Source of the DNA: Flavobacterium cerinum
GTDB taxonomy: Bacteria; Bacteroidota; Bacteroidia; Flavobacteriales; Flavobacteriaceae
Assembly (NCBI RefSeq): GCF_004028155.1
Contig: NZ_SBII01000009.1
Span: 1-64,000, forward strand
Reading direction: 5' to 3'
DNA length: 64,000 bases
Below are positions 52,537-60,790 of this stretch, piece after piece; the stretch's first letter is position 1; the number at the start of each line of letters is the position of its first letter. A model generated the notes under the pieces. The model ran no database searches and was not told where the DNA came from. It saw nothing but the letters and a program-made list of their open reading frames with translations. A program made the translations under genes and the position numbers.

Positions 52537-52605
52537 ATTGTTTGAATTATACAATCAATGATTTGCATTTTGCATATCTTTATGATGAAGTTCGTTTTAC
52601 TTTTG
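52537..52605 (+). promoter_or_regulatory. AraC-type operator and promoter of AraC gene
   Basis: On the plus strand, half-sites ATTGTTTGAATTATACAA (52537-52554) and ATGATTTGCATTTTGCAT (52558-52575) are 21 bp apart. Exactly 22 nt later is the perfect -7 box TACTTTTG (52598-52605), 44 nt before the ATG. It faces away from the 52477-52515 pair, giving a divergent autoregulated region. Confidence 0.7.
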
Positions 52606-52649
52606 TAGTAACAAAATTAACTCACCTACTACTTAAAACACTATAAATC

Positions 52650-53549
52650 ATGCCAAAGACAGAAACACTTGAAGATTTATACCAGCACAAATTTAACTGG
52701 ATGCCCGAAGGGCTTCAAAAAGACCTTGGCCACTTTAATGTTTTTAGACATGAAGATTGTGTGGGCCCGGGCAAAGAACCTGTTAAATACACCCGAAGGG
52801 ATTACTACAAGATAGCACTTATACGCGGTCATTATATATACCATTATGCCGATAAAAGTTTAGAGGTAAACGGAACAACATTGTTATTCTTTAATCCAAC
52901 TGTGCCCTACACTTTTGAAGCAATAACAGCTTCGGCAAGCGGTTTTTTCTGTATCTTCAAGGATGCTTTTTTTAGCGAGCACCTTCGCAGCAGCCTAAAA
53001 GACCTGCCTATGTATACTCCGGGAGCGAGTCCTGCCTATGTGCTTGACGACTCACAGGACGAATACATAAGTAATGTATTCACAAAAATGGTAGAAGAGA
53101 TGAAAGGCGACTATCAGTTCAAGTTTGACCTGATACGCAATTACATTATGGAAATGGTACATTACTCTATAAAAATGCGTCCAAGCGAGACACTATATAC
53201 CCATATTGATGCCAATTCACGTATTACTGCTGTATTTACAGAGCTATTGGAGAGACAGTTTCCAATTGAATCGCCGGCACAACAATTTGCATTGCGCAGT
53301 GCCAAAGACTTTGCCGGACAGCTTAATGTACACGTTAACCATCTTAACCGTGCCATTAAACTAACAACAGGGAAAACAACATCAGATCATATTTTTGAAC
53401 GTCTGTTAAGCGAAGCCAAAGCACTATTGCGCCATACTGATTGGAACATATCTGAGATCAGTTATGCCCTTGGATTTGATGAGTCGGCACATTTTAACCA
53501 TTTCTTCAAGAAACTTACAAACGCTACGCCTTCATCATTTAGAAATTAA
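52650..53549 (+). CDS. AraC family transcriptional regulator
   Basis: The 299-residue product has an N-terminal cupin-like sensor domain (about 40-175; YYKIALIRGHYIYHYADKSL, TLLFFNPTVPYTFE). A C-terminal double HTH follows (about 200-297): SAKDFAGQLNVHVNHLNRAI for the first and WNISEISYALGFDESAHFNH for the second, ending FFKKLTNATPSSFRN. It is divergent from the stand-alone sensor gene, with two opposed operator pairs between them. Matching operators upstream of the SnoaL-like gene and one SDR gene point to a local regulon that also includes the sensor/SDR operon. The inducer is unknown. Confidence 0.93.
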   Translation: MPKTETLEDLYQHKFNWMPEGLQKDLGHFNVFRHEDCVGPGKEPVKYTRRDYYKIALIRGHYIYHYADKSLEVNGTTLLFFNPTVPYTFEAITASASGFFCIFKDAFFSEHLRSSLKDLPMYTPGASPAYVLDDSQDEYISNVFTKMVEEMKGDYQFKFDLIRNYIMEMVHYSIKMRPSETLYTHIDANSRITAVFTELLERQFPIESPAQQFALRSAKDFAGQLNVHVNHLNRAIKLTTGKTTSDHIFERLLSEAKALLRHTDWNISEISYALGFDESAHFNHFFKKLTNATPSSFRN

Positions 53550-53598
53550 ATTCCTTTAAGTGCCTATTTCGACAGGCTCAATATGACACTTGCAAATA

Positions 53599-53635
53599 AA
53601 GAAAGGACGACCATTTGGTCGTCCTTTCTTGTTTA
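53599..53635. terminator. Bidirectional terminator, copy A of a duplicated hairpin
   Basis: GAAAGGACGACC pairs with GGTCGTCCTTTC around ATTT. The 31 bases 53599-53629 recur exactly at 56754-56784. It serves the AraC gene and possibly the minus-strand 168-residue gene. Confidence 0.88.
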
Positions 53636-53642
53636 GAGAATA

Positions 53643-54149
53643 TCAGTCAACTGATCTCATGAACAATATACATCCCAGTTCAAACCAGCTTTTGCCTTCA
53701 TCTACAAAAACTATTTCAACATTAGTATTCTCGCCTTTAAATCCAATTCCTCTGCTTTTCTTTTTACTGCCATATTTTTTTATATAGACCTCATCAATAT
53801 CAACATGTAATTTGTTTTTCACTAAATATATTGCCATAAGCACATTACCCCGAGGATCTTCATCAGGGTTCAGGTATTTAATTAGTCCTAATTCCTGATA
53901 TACAGACGAAGGATCATAATCTTCGCCTTCACCTGTATAAGTTTCAACAATAGCTTCGTCTTCATCCTCATCTATAATATCATTAGGCATTTTTGGCAAT
54001 TGATACATATCTGATATTCTATGAAATACTACCTCTGCCTGTTCTTTTTCTGAAAGTCCAAGATTTTCGATTTCCACCAAAGCATCACTTAATTTTTCAT
54101 CTTCAGCAATCCATTGCTGGATTACATTTTCAGAAAGAAATCCCTCCAT
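53643..54149 (-). CDS. Acidic protein of unknown function, last gene of toxin operon
   Basis: The 168-residue product has no signal peptide or membrane segment. It is acidic, with a run IIDEDEDEAIVETYTGEGED (about 58-77) and YLNPDEDPRGNVLMAIYLVK in the middle. It ends in a beta-rich part (VEIVFVDEGKSWFELGC). I do not recognise the family. It lies 16 nt after the Imm11-like gene on the same strand and is the third gene of the toxin cassette. Small acidic proteins in this position are often additional immunity proteins, so that is the leading guess. Confidence 0.6.
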   Translation of the reverse strand: MEGFLSENVIQQWIAEDEKLSDALVEIENLGLSEKEQAEVVFHRISDMYQLPKMPNDIIDEDEDEAIVETYTGEGEDYDPSSVYQELGLIKYLNPDEDPRGNVLMAIYLVKNKLHVDIDEVYIKKYGSKKKSRGIGFKGENTNVEIVFVDEGKSWFELGCILFMRSVD

Positions 54150-54165
54150 ACTTTTTAAAATCTAA

Positions 54166-54894
54166 TTAAATTTTACCATATATTTTTTCTCTTGGTCCTT
54201 CTTGGGCTAACCATTCGTCGTAGGATAATTCACTTGGTTGAAATTCAATGCCAGTACAACCCGCCTCTTCTATTTCATTTTTAAGTTTTTCAGAAACAAC
54301 GTACTTAACTGCTCCTTCAACATGTAATAAAATAAAGAAATCCTGATCTATATTTTCAATTAAATGGATTTTTTTTATAAACATACTTCCCGGATCAGAA
54401 TCTTTTATTTCATTCTGTTTTCTATTAAATTCTTCAAACGTATTTATATCCTCTGTAACCAAAAATGTTCCTCCTTCAGACTTACGTTTTCTTGAAACAA
54501 TTTCAGATCTTTTGTAGTCTATAAACTGCATATCAATTTCATAAGCATTTAAAATCCAGTAATCAGAAATAAAATTTCCTTTATGTATAATGTCCGATTT
54601 AAAAAACTGTAGCCCGGTTTTCCTATAATTTTCAAGAATTGATTTTAGTTTTCCACTTATTAGTAGCTTTAAAGTAAACCCCATCGACACTACACTTATG
54701 AGATCAGTGATCTTTGCTTTAGGATACAGGATAGCATTAGCAATTATAGGTTCAAAATGGATTTTTTCAAATTGTGTATGTTCAATAAATCTGGGTTCAT
54801 CCCATACACTGCAATGATATTCGGCTTTTTCAGCCTGCACATATTTGCCTATTATCTTAGTATCCAAGCTCTCAGTTAAACAAAAATATTTCAT
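54166..54894 (-). CDS. Candidate immunity protein (Imm11/DUF1629-like)
   Basis: The 242-residue cytoplasmic-type protein has the features LLISGKLKSILENYRKTGLQ, FFKSDIIH, DYWILNAYEIDMQFIDYKRS, FIKKIHLIENIDQDFFIL and a late VVSEKLKNEIEEAGCTGIEF. The pattern of S-x-x-L-K-x-x-L/I-E, an aromatic after QFF, YxxLN and IDYxxS followed by SxxLKxxIE fits the Imm11 (DUF1629) immunity family. Such proteins are coded next to nuclease toxins of polymorphic systems. Here the toxin stop and this start are only 5 nt apart. The family call is by pattern only. Neutralising the AHH nuclease is inferred. Confidence 0.65.
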   Translation of the reverse strand: MKYFCLTESLDTKIIGKYVQAEKAEYHCSVWDEPRFIEHTQFEKIHFEPIIANAILYPKAKITDLISVVSMGFTLKLLISGKLKSILENYRKTGLQFFKSDIIHKGNFISDYWILNAYEIDMQFIDYKRSEIVSRKRKSEGGTFLVTEDINTFEEFNRKQNEIKDSDPGSMFIKKIHLIENIDQDFFILLHVEGAVKYVVSEKLKNEIEEAGCTGIEFQPSELSYDEWLAQEGPREKIYGKI

Positions 54895-54899
54895 TGAAT

Positions 54900-56624
54900 T
54901 TAGAATATAATATTATTTATATGAGTATTAGGGTTAAGTATTATAGCTGCTCTAATATTCTGAACAATATTTAATACTGCATTGTATGCCTGTTCTGGAG
55001 TCGCATTAGCAGGTATGGCATTTAACTTTTGTATAACTTTTAAATCATAAGCAGCATGACTTCCACTATGCACAATAGTATTCAAAGGTATACCATTAAT
55101 AACTTCATTCATATGAAATTCATTACCAGATTTTGCTGCTTTTTGAATTGCTGGATGAGTACTCTTAGCCCAAGGGATTATATGATGCGCCTGCCTAGGA
55201 TCTCCGTTTGCTAAATTTAATACTTTTCTCAATTGAGTTCTATCACCAAAAGTTATTATATCTCCTGTTTTTACCATCCATTTAAGAGTGGTTTTAGAAC
55301 TACTCGTTATATCAATCGTTTTTTTTGCATATTTGACCCCAACTGCTGCCCATCCTGCAACAGGTATTGCCGAAGCATAACTCAATGAAGCATTAAGACC
55401 ATCACCCTCAATCGTATAAATAACACCATTGGCTAAATCTGCTACTTCCCCAACAACAGGAACAAGACCAACAAGATCAAGACCAATATGGATCATCTCT
55501 TTCGAGGCATGCCAATATACCTTTGCAGTAGACCATTCAGGATGTTCGAGTCGTAAAACAGCACATTGCACAGAAAAATACATTATCCACGGTTCAATAT
55601 GTGCACTATTTAAATTTACATCTGTAAAAGGATCTATGAGTTGATGATAATTAGTATCAAAGGGTTTTGTAAAATAACCTCCAGTTTTAGTAGCCAAAGC
55701 CATTTTCAGAGCATTAATTCCTTCTGATTTTAGAGGTTCATTAATTTCACTTTCAGCTAATATAGTAAGCATCTCTCTGGGAAATTCAAGTCCATTTGCA
55801 TAGTATTGAATATGTTTAAAAATAGCTTCTGAAACTTCAGGATATTTATCCATAATGGCTTTTTGAGGAGCTGTTAGGCTATTTAAAAATACCTGATTAT
55901 AAGAAATTCCGCTACCTCCACCAGCACCGCCTCCCCCACCAGTACCACCAACAAAAGTGTAAACATTATGACATTCTGTAACAGAACTTATTTGATAATG
56001 CGCATTATTAACATATCCTATATCGCAAGTATCACCTATCATATGACCACCTCCATTACTGCATGGCACCTCACTAATAAAAGTTGTAGTCGTACATTCT
56101 TCTGTAACCATAATTCCGTCGGTCACCTTGCCTGAAACAAATTGAGCTGTTCCCTGAATATTATAGTCTATATCATATACCTCCATTAAGCCTGTAAACA
56201 TCTTTATGTTGAAAGGAGCTGTTCCATCTTTAGGAGAATACTTAACAAACAGGGCATTTTCAACATTCTTATTATCTATTGTTACTACAAAAAATAAATG
56301 ATAAGGCTGTTCCTCAGAATATTCACTTACATATAAAGAATAGTTCGTATAATTTGTAGTTACGATCTTTTCAAAATACTTTTCATCATATTCAGTAATA
56401 CTACTCTTTTGCAATTCTTTTCTTAAAGTAATCTCAGTTAGAGAATTTCTAATTTCAGGAGTATTAAGTCTTGAGAATAAATCCCGGGCATTGACCCATT
56501 CAGGATGGGGAGCTTTATTTTCATTTATCTCATGCAAATTAATATCCTCATTTTGGCATGATAAAAAAAAAGTAAAAAAGCAGATTACCGTTATCCTGAT
56601 AATCATTCGCAATTTTTGTTTCAT
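54900..56624 (-). CDS. Lipoprotein polymorphic toxin with C-terminal AHH nuclease domain
   Basis: The 574-residue product has a lipoprotein signal peptide with lipobox FLSC (Cys at 23) followed by QNEDINLHE, an acidic start compatible with surface export. The N-terminal half is of unknown type, and a glycine-rich hinge (GGTGGGGGAGGGSG) lies near 227-240. A hydrophobic pre-toxin region (LVPVVGEVADLANGVIYTI, IPVAGWAAVGVKYAKK) lies near 375-435. The C-terminal domain (from about 470) has DPRQAHHIIPWAKSTHP, NGIPLN and HSGSHAAYDLKV, the complete AHH signature of the HNH/EndoVII nuclease superfamily. It should cut nucleic acid in a competitor cell. Two small cytoplasmic proteins follow, as expected for immunity genes. 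Confidence 0.85.
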   Translation of the reverse strand: MKQKLRMIIRITVICFFTFFLSCQNEDINLHEINENKAPHPEWVNARDLFSRLNTPEIRNSLTEITLRKELQKSSITEYDEKYFEKIVTTNYTNYSLYVSEYSEEQPYHLFFVVTIDNKNVENALFVKYSPKDGTAPFNIKMFTGLMEVYDIDYNIQGTAQFVSGKVTDGIMVTEECTTTTFISEVPCSNGGGHMIGDTCDIGYVNNAHYQISSVTECHNVYTFVGGTGGGGGAGGGSGISYNQVFLNSLTAPQKAIMDKYPEVSEAIFKHIQYYANGLEFPREMLTILAESEINEPLKSEGINALKMALATKTGGYFTKPFDTNYHQLIDPFTDVNLNSAHIEPWIMYFSVQCAVLRLEHPEWSTAKVYWHASKEMIHIGLDLVGLVPVVGEVADLANGVIYTIEGDGLNASLSYASAIPVAGWAAVGVKYAKKTIDITSSSKTTLKWMVKTGDIITFGDRTQLRKVLNLANGDPRQAHHIIPWAKSTHPAIQKAAKSGNEFHMNEVINGIPLNTIVHSGSHAAYDLKVIQKLNAIPANATPEQAYNAVLNIVQNIRAAIILNPNTHINNIIF

Positions 56625-56753
56625 TGTTAGTAATTTTAATGATTAGTAATTGATAAAGAGAAAAAACATTTTTACAATGTAAATTCTGACAAGACAAATC
56701 TAATTAATTAATTTTAAGAACAATTGCGGGAAATCCGCACTTTTTTAATAAAC

Positions 56754-56784
56754 AAGAAAGGACGACCATTTGGTCGTCCTTTCT
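56754..56784. terminator. Terminator, copy B of the duplicated hairpin
   Basis: The 31 bases are identical to 53599-53629. It lies 60 nt downstream of the minus-strand small lipoprotein gene, which it probably terminates. The toxin operon starts 130 nt further on. Confidence 0.85.
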
Positions 56785-56844
56785 ACAATAATAATTGTCG
56801 GCTCTGCTCCTAACATTTGTTGTTTGGCAGAGTGTTCTTTAATA

Positions 56845-57069
56845 TTATTTTGGTTTCTTAACCGTGATAGTATCGGTAGTAACCGATATAGTATCTTTAG
56901 CTCCAGTCTCGTCAATTGTCGTTTCAGTAGAAGTGATCGTATCACCGTCTCCTTCAATAACAGTTTCTGATTCGGTGGTAACTTCTTTTTTGTCTTTACA
57001 AGATGTAAAACTAAGTCCTGCAACTAGCAAAGAAACCATTAGAGTATTTCTTAAAAATGCCTTTCTCAT
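56845..57069 (-). CDS. Small lipoprotein of unknown function
   Basis: The 74-residue product has signal peptide MRKAFLRNTLMVSLLVAGLS and lipobox FTSC (Cys at 24). The mature part is short and rich in Thr, Ser, Asp and Glu (DTITSTETTIDETGAKDTIS), hence disordered and acidic, ending in VKKPK. The frame is supported by the lipobox, by a perfect minus-strand -7 box TAACTTTG (57114-57107) 37 nt before the ATG, and by a terminator downstream. Overlapping frames on both strands have no such support. Its role is unknown. Confidence 0.75.
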   Translation of the reverse strand: MRKAFLRNTLMVSLLVAGLSFTSCKDKKEVTTESETVIEGDGDTITSTETTIDETGAKDTISVTTDTITVKKPK

Positions 57070-57319
57070 AAGTAGTGTGTTTTTTAGATTAATATTAGAC
57101 TAATCTCAAAGTTAAAACTTTAAACACTTAAGTATTCCCATAATTTTATTAAAAAAAACTTAAATAGTTAATTTAAAACTATTCTCAATTTTTTAAATGT
57201 AGTCATTTCTTGTCCTGGTTCAAGGTTTTGGATTAGCTGATACTGTAGTTTTACACTATCAATTTAACCCTTATTATAAATTATAAATCACTAACTTTAA
57301 CTCTACAAAACTACATACT

Positions 57320-58216
57320 ATGTCAAATATTGGCCTTATACTCGAAGAACGTCCCAGTGATATTGGTAATTTTATGGTAGGCAGACTTTTACCTTTTAGA
57401 GGTAAAAGAACTGTAGGACCTTTTGCCTTTATAGACCACATGGGGCCTACGGCATTAAACGATCATGAAAACCTTGATATTGGTCCTCACCCACATATTG
57501 GACTGTCTACGCTTACTTATTTGTTTGAAGGAAATATAATGCACCGCGACAGTTTAGGCACCGAAATAGAAATTAAACCCGGACAGGTAAACTGGATGAC
57601 CTCGGGTAAAGGTATTGTTCACTCGGAACGCACACCGGAACGTTTGCGCCACTCCGACAAGCACCTTCATGGATTGCAAATATGGGTGGCATTACCAAAG
57701 CATTTGGAACAGATAGAACCTTCATTTGCACACATTGAGGAAAACGGACTCCCGCAATGGAAAATTGGCGATGTTTCGGTAAAACTTATCGCTGGTGAAG
57801 CTTTTGGAAAAAAGTCAGATGTACCGGTTTACAGCCCACTTTACTTTTTAGAATTTAAAAGTACTACAAAACAAAAAATGACCATTGGTAGTGAGCTGTA
57901 TGGAGAAAGCGGTCTTTACATTCTTGAAGGAAGTATAGAAAGCGATGGTGATACTTTTTTACCTAAGCAGTTATTAGTCGCAAAAGACACTTCCCTTTGT
58001 GAGTTTACAATCAACGAAAATACAACCGTATACATTTTTGGCGGCGAGCCTTTTGAAGAACCAAGATATATTTACTGGAACTTTGTTGCTACTTCTTTAG
58101 AATTGATAGAAGATGCTAAAAAACGATGGAAAGAACAAACCTTCCCTAAAATTGAAGGTGAAACCGGTTTTGTACCATTACCCGAAGAAATTAAAAGTTT
58201 TAATATTAAAAAATAA
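57320..58216 (+). CDS. Pirin family protein
   Basis: The 298-residue bicupin protein has metal ligands as in pirins: His57 and His59 (GPHPHIGLSTLTYLFEG), His101 and Glu103 (GIVHSERTPE). It also has the family stretches GPFAFIDHMGP and HLHGLQIWVALP and a C-terminal cupin with FGGEPFEEPRYIYWNFV. Bacterial pirins are iron proteins; some have quercetinase activity and others bind regulatory partners. The specific role here is unknown. It is the first gene of a plus-strand set with the small GNAT protein (7-nt gap) and the DUF3995 gene. Confidence 0.93.
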   Translation: MSNIGLILEERPSDIGNFMVGRLLPFRGKRTVGPFAFIDHMGPTALNDHENLDIGPHPHIGLSTLTYLFEGNIMHRDSLGTEIEIKPGQVNWMTSGKGIVHSERTPERLRHSDKHLHGLQIWVALPKHLEQIEPSFAHIEENGLPQWKIGDVSVKLIAGEAFGKKSDVPVYSPLYFLEFKSTTKQKMTIGSELYGESGLYILEGSIESDGDTFLPKQLLVAKDTSLCEFTINENTTVYIFGGEPFEEPRYIYWNFVATSLELIEDAKKRWKEQTFPKIEGETGFVPLPEEIKSFNIKK

Positions 58217-58223
58217 ACCACTT

Positions 58224-58499
58224 ATGGAAATAGAAAGATTTGACGACGGTAAAAAAGGCCATTTTAAAGCTGTAGAAAATGATGTTGAAGCCGGGCTAAT
58301 GACTTACGTATGGGCCGGAGAAGGCAAAATAATAATTGACCATACCGAAGGAAACCCTGAGTTTAAAGGTGTAGGTATAAAAATGCTTAACAAAGTCGTT
58401 GATTATGCACGTGAAAACAACGTGAAGATCATTCCACTTTGCCCTTTTGCCAAAAAGATGTTTGACAGAACGGAAAGCATACGCGACGTACTTGCATAA
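58224..58499 (+). CDS. Small GNAT-like N-acetyltransferase (YidJ/NATD1 type)
   Basis: The start at 58224 (MEIERFDDGKKGHF) gives 91 residues; the longer frame from 58113 overlaps the pirin gene. The sequence GKIIIDHTEGNPEFKGVGIK, VVDYARENNVKIIPLCPFAK and a final MFDRTESIRDVLA are diagnostic for the minimal acetyltransferase family related to human NATD1. The cysteine in PLCPFAK is the conserved putative active-site residue. The substrate is unknown. It starts 7 nt after the pirin stop and is followed by the DUF3995 gene 20 nt later, so the three are probably cotranscribed. Confidence 0.9.
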   Translation: MEIERFDDGKKGHFKAVENDVEAGLMTYVWAGEGKIIIDHTEGNPEFKGVGIKMLNKVVDYARENNVKIIPLCPFAKKMFDRTESIRDVLA

Positions 58500-58519
58500 A
58501 TCCCTAATCAAACTATAGA

Positions 58520-58942
58520 ATGAATTTCTTAGTACTTATAAATACCGTGATCTTTATTTTGCTTTCCTTCCTGCACTTTTACTGGGCTTTAGGCGGTAAC
58601 TGGGGAATGGAAGGTGTGGTGCCTACATTTTCGGATGGAAAGAAAACATTTAAGCCCGGCCTTCATGGAACAATGGGTGTAGGTATTGCAATGGGAGCCT
58701 GTGCATTTATAACCATTGGAAACACAGGAATATTTGATCAGTCGCTAAGCCATACTTTTATAAAATATGCTACTCTGGCGATCGGAGCCTTATTCCTTTT
58801 AAGGGCTATAGGTGAATTTAAATATGTTGGATTCTTTAAAAAGGTAAAAGGGACATTGTTTGCTAAAAACGACACCCATTATTACAGTCCACTATGCTTA
58901 ACTGTTGCGGCGGTAAGTTTTTTAATTATCTGGTTATCATAA
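58520..58942 (+). CDS. DUF3995 membrane protein
   Basis: The 140-residue product has four hydrophobic segments (about 3-25, 50-68, 80-100, 120-138). The DUF3995 features are LSFLHFYWALGGNWG near the start, VVPTFSDG and FKPGLHGTMGVGIAMG. No enzymatic motif is known for the family. It ends the pirin-GNAT-DUF3995 gene set and is followed by a bidirectional terminator. Confidence 0.88.
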   Translation: MNFLVLINTVIFILLSFLHFYWALGGNWGMEGVVPTFSDGKKTFKPGLHGTMGVGIAMGACAFITIGNTGIFDQSLSHTFIKYATLAIGALFLLRAIGEFKYVGFFKKVKGTLFAKNDTHYYSPLCLTVAAVSFLIIWLS

Positions 58943-58944
58943 TA

Positions 58945-58976
58945 AAAAAAGGACAATCAAATGATTGTCCTTTTTT
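58945..58976. terminator. Bidirectional terminator between convergent genes
   Basis: GGACAATCA pairs with TGATTGTCC with a minimal loop, flanked by an A-run and a T-run. It separates DUF3995 (plus) from the alcohol dehydrogenase (minus). Confidence 0.88.
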
Positions 58977-58994
58977 ACTTTACTTCAAAGACTA

Positions 58995-60041
58995 TTATTT
59001 CAAAGAAGCCATGTCAATTACAAATCTGTATTTTACATCACTTTTTTCCATACGCTCGTAAGCCTTATTAATATAATCCATATTGATCACTTCAACTTCA
59101 GATACAATATTGTGCTCTGCACAGTAATCAAGCATCTCTTGTGTTTCGGCTATACCGCCAATAAGGCTTCCCATAATGCTTCTGCGTTTACCTATAAGTG
59201 TAAAAGCCTGTAAAGGCTCACCTGCAGGAGGTACACCTACAACAATCATAGTTCCGTTTTTCTTAAGCAGGTTCAGGTATGTGTTGTAATCATGTTTCGC
59301 CGAAACTGTATTTAGTATAACATCGAAACTATTTACCAATGAAGCCATAACTTCCGGGTTTGATGTAAGTGCAAAATGGTGTGCTCCCAGTTTTTTTGCA
59401 TCGGCTTCTTTAGATGGAGATCCACTAAGCATTGTTACCTCTGCACCAAAAGAGGCTGCAAATTTAACGGCCATATGACCCAATCCACCCAAACCTAATA
59501 CAGCCACTTTATGACCTTTACCTACTTTTAAATGACGTAATGGCGAGTAAGTAGTGATACCTGCGCAAAGCAATGGTGCTACGCCGCTTAACGGCAATTT
59601 GTCTGACACATGAAGCGTATATTTTTCATCTACTGTAATAGTAGTAGAATAACCACCATAAGTAGGGATCTTTGTTCCTCTTTCGTAGCTGTTATAAGTT
59701 CCTGTCATACCTTCATCACAGTATTGCTCTTCGCCTTCAAGACAGCTTTGGCACTGCCTGCATGAATCTACGAAACAGCCAACTCCGGCTAACTCACCTA
59801 CTTTAAAGTTCTTTACATCGTCGCCTGTTTTTATGATCCTTCCCACGATCTCATGACCGGGTACTAACGGATAAATAGCAGGACCCCAATCGCCTTTAGC
59901 TGTATGGATATCTGAATGGCATACACCGCTGTACAATATCTCTATCTGTACCTGGTTAGCCCCTACTTCTTTTCTTTCAAACTCAAATGGTTTTAAAGGA
60001 GTCTCAGCATCATATGCTGCAAAAGCTTTTACTTGTATCAT
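58995..60041 (-). CDS. Zinc-dependent NAD(P) alcohol dehydrogenase (cinnamyl alcohol dehydrogenase type)
   Basis: The 348-residue product has catalytic zinc ligands Cys41 (GVCHSD), His63-Glu64 (PGHE) and Cys159 (LLCAGITTY). Structural zinc ligands are Cys94, 97, 100 and 108 (CRQCQSCLEG, QYC). The Rossmann motif is GLGGLG (183-188) followed by HMAVKFA. The pattern fits the YahK/CAD subgroup, which reduces aldehydes, usually with NADPH. It starts 17 nt after the LytTR regulator stop on the same strand, so it is probably in the two-component operon. A link between aldehyde detoxification and the divergent efflux genes is plausible but inferred. Confidence 0.92.
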   Translation of the reverse strand: MIQVKAFAAYDAETPLKPFEFERKEVGANQVQIEILYSGVCHSDIHTAKGDWGPAIYPLVPGHEIVGRIIKTGDDVKNFKVGELAGVGCFVDSCRQCQSCLEGEEQYCDEGMTGTYNSYERGTKIPTYGGYSTTITVDEKYTLHVSDKLPLSGVAPLLCAGITTYSPLRHLKVGKGHKVAVLGLGGLGHMAVKFAASFGAEVTMLSGSPSKEADAKKLGAHHFALTSNPEVMASLVNSFDVILNTVSAKHDYNTYLNLLKKNGTMIVVGVPPAGEPLQAFTLIGKRRSIMGSLIGGIAETQEMLDYCAEHNIVSEVEVINMDYINKAYERMEKSDVKYRFVIDMASLK

Positions 60042-60058
60042 TATATAGCGTTTTTGGT

Positions 60059-60790
60059 TTATTCGTTGGTTTTGTTTTTACAGATCAGCCTGAGCTTATC
60101 GGCCAGTTCCCTCCTATAAGTAATACCTATGGGGATAGGCATGTTTTTAATGGTTACATGGTCTTTCATGACCTCTTCAACTTTATTGAGCGCAATAATA
60201 TATGATTTGTGTGCTCTCATAAACAGTGAAGAAGGCAGGCATTTTTCGAATTCATTGGTTGTTATCGTTGCCAGATAATTGCGTTTCTGCGTAAAGATCT
60301 TTACATAATTACCATAACTCTGGGCATATAGTATGGCATCTACATCAATATCAATAATATCGCTGTCTACCTTAACACTTATGCTTGTTGTGATTTCTTC
60401 TTCCGTTTCTGCTGCAGGCAAATTACTTTCCAGTTCAAAAAAGCGTTCTATTGCCTTTAAGAACCTTGGATAAAATATGGGTTTTAGCAGATAATCCAGT
60501 ACACCGTATTCATAACTTTCCAGAGCAAATTCGCTGTAGGCAGTAGTAAGGATAGTGCGTGGTGGTTTTGCCAGTTTTTGCAGCATCTCTATACCCGATA
60601 TCTGGGGCATATCAATATCCAGGAACATAAGATCGGGTGTGTTATTTTCAAGATAGTGCATCGCCTCTACCCCATTGTATCCCTGAAAAACAAGTTCCAG
60701 CGAGGGATTTTGCTTAATATAATTTGCCAGCACATAATGTGCAGCAGGCTCATCATCTATGATAATGCATTTTTTAACAGACTGATTCAT
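60059..60790 (-). CDS. LytTR family response regulator
   Basis: The 243-residue product has a receiver (Asp12-Asp13-Glu14, phosphoacceptor Asp58 in LMFLDIDMPQISGIE, Lys in YLLKPIFYPRF). A C-terminal LytTR DNA-binding domain follows (about 140-238) with DIDVDAILYAQSYGNYVKIF, LFMRAHKSYIIALNKV and IPIGITYRRELADKL. LytTR proteins bind pairs of short direct repeats two helical turns apart, and just such a repeat lies at 61874-61915 upstream of the kinase and the TolC gene. It overlaps the kinase gene by 4 nt (ATGA). Confidence 0.93.
   Translation of the reverse strand: MNQSVKKCIIIDDEPAAHYVLANYIKQNPSLELVFQGYNGVEAMHYLENNTPDLMFLDIDMPQISGIEMLQKLAKPPRTILTTAYSEFALESYEYGVLDYLLKPIFYPRFLKAIERFFELESNLPAAETEEEITTSISVKVDSDIIDIDVDAILYAQSYGNYVKIFTQKRNYLATITTNEFEKCLPSSLFMRAHKSYIIALNKVEEVMKDHVTIKNMPIPIGITYRRELADKLRLICKNKTNE

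Noticed and set aside
56724..56747. Small hairpin TGCGG/CCGCA followed by T-run as a plus-strand terminator
   Set aside because: The stem is only 5 bp and no plus-strand gene ends nearby.
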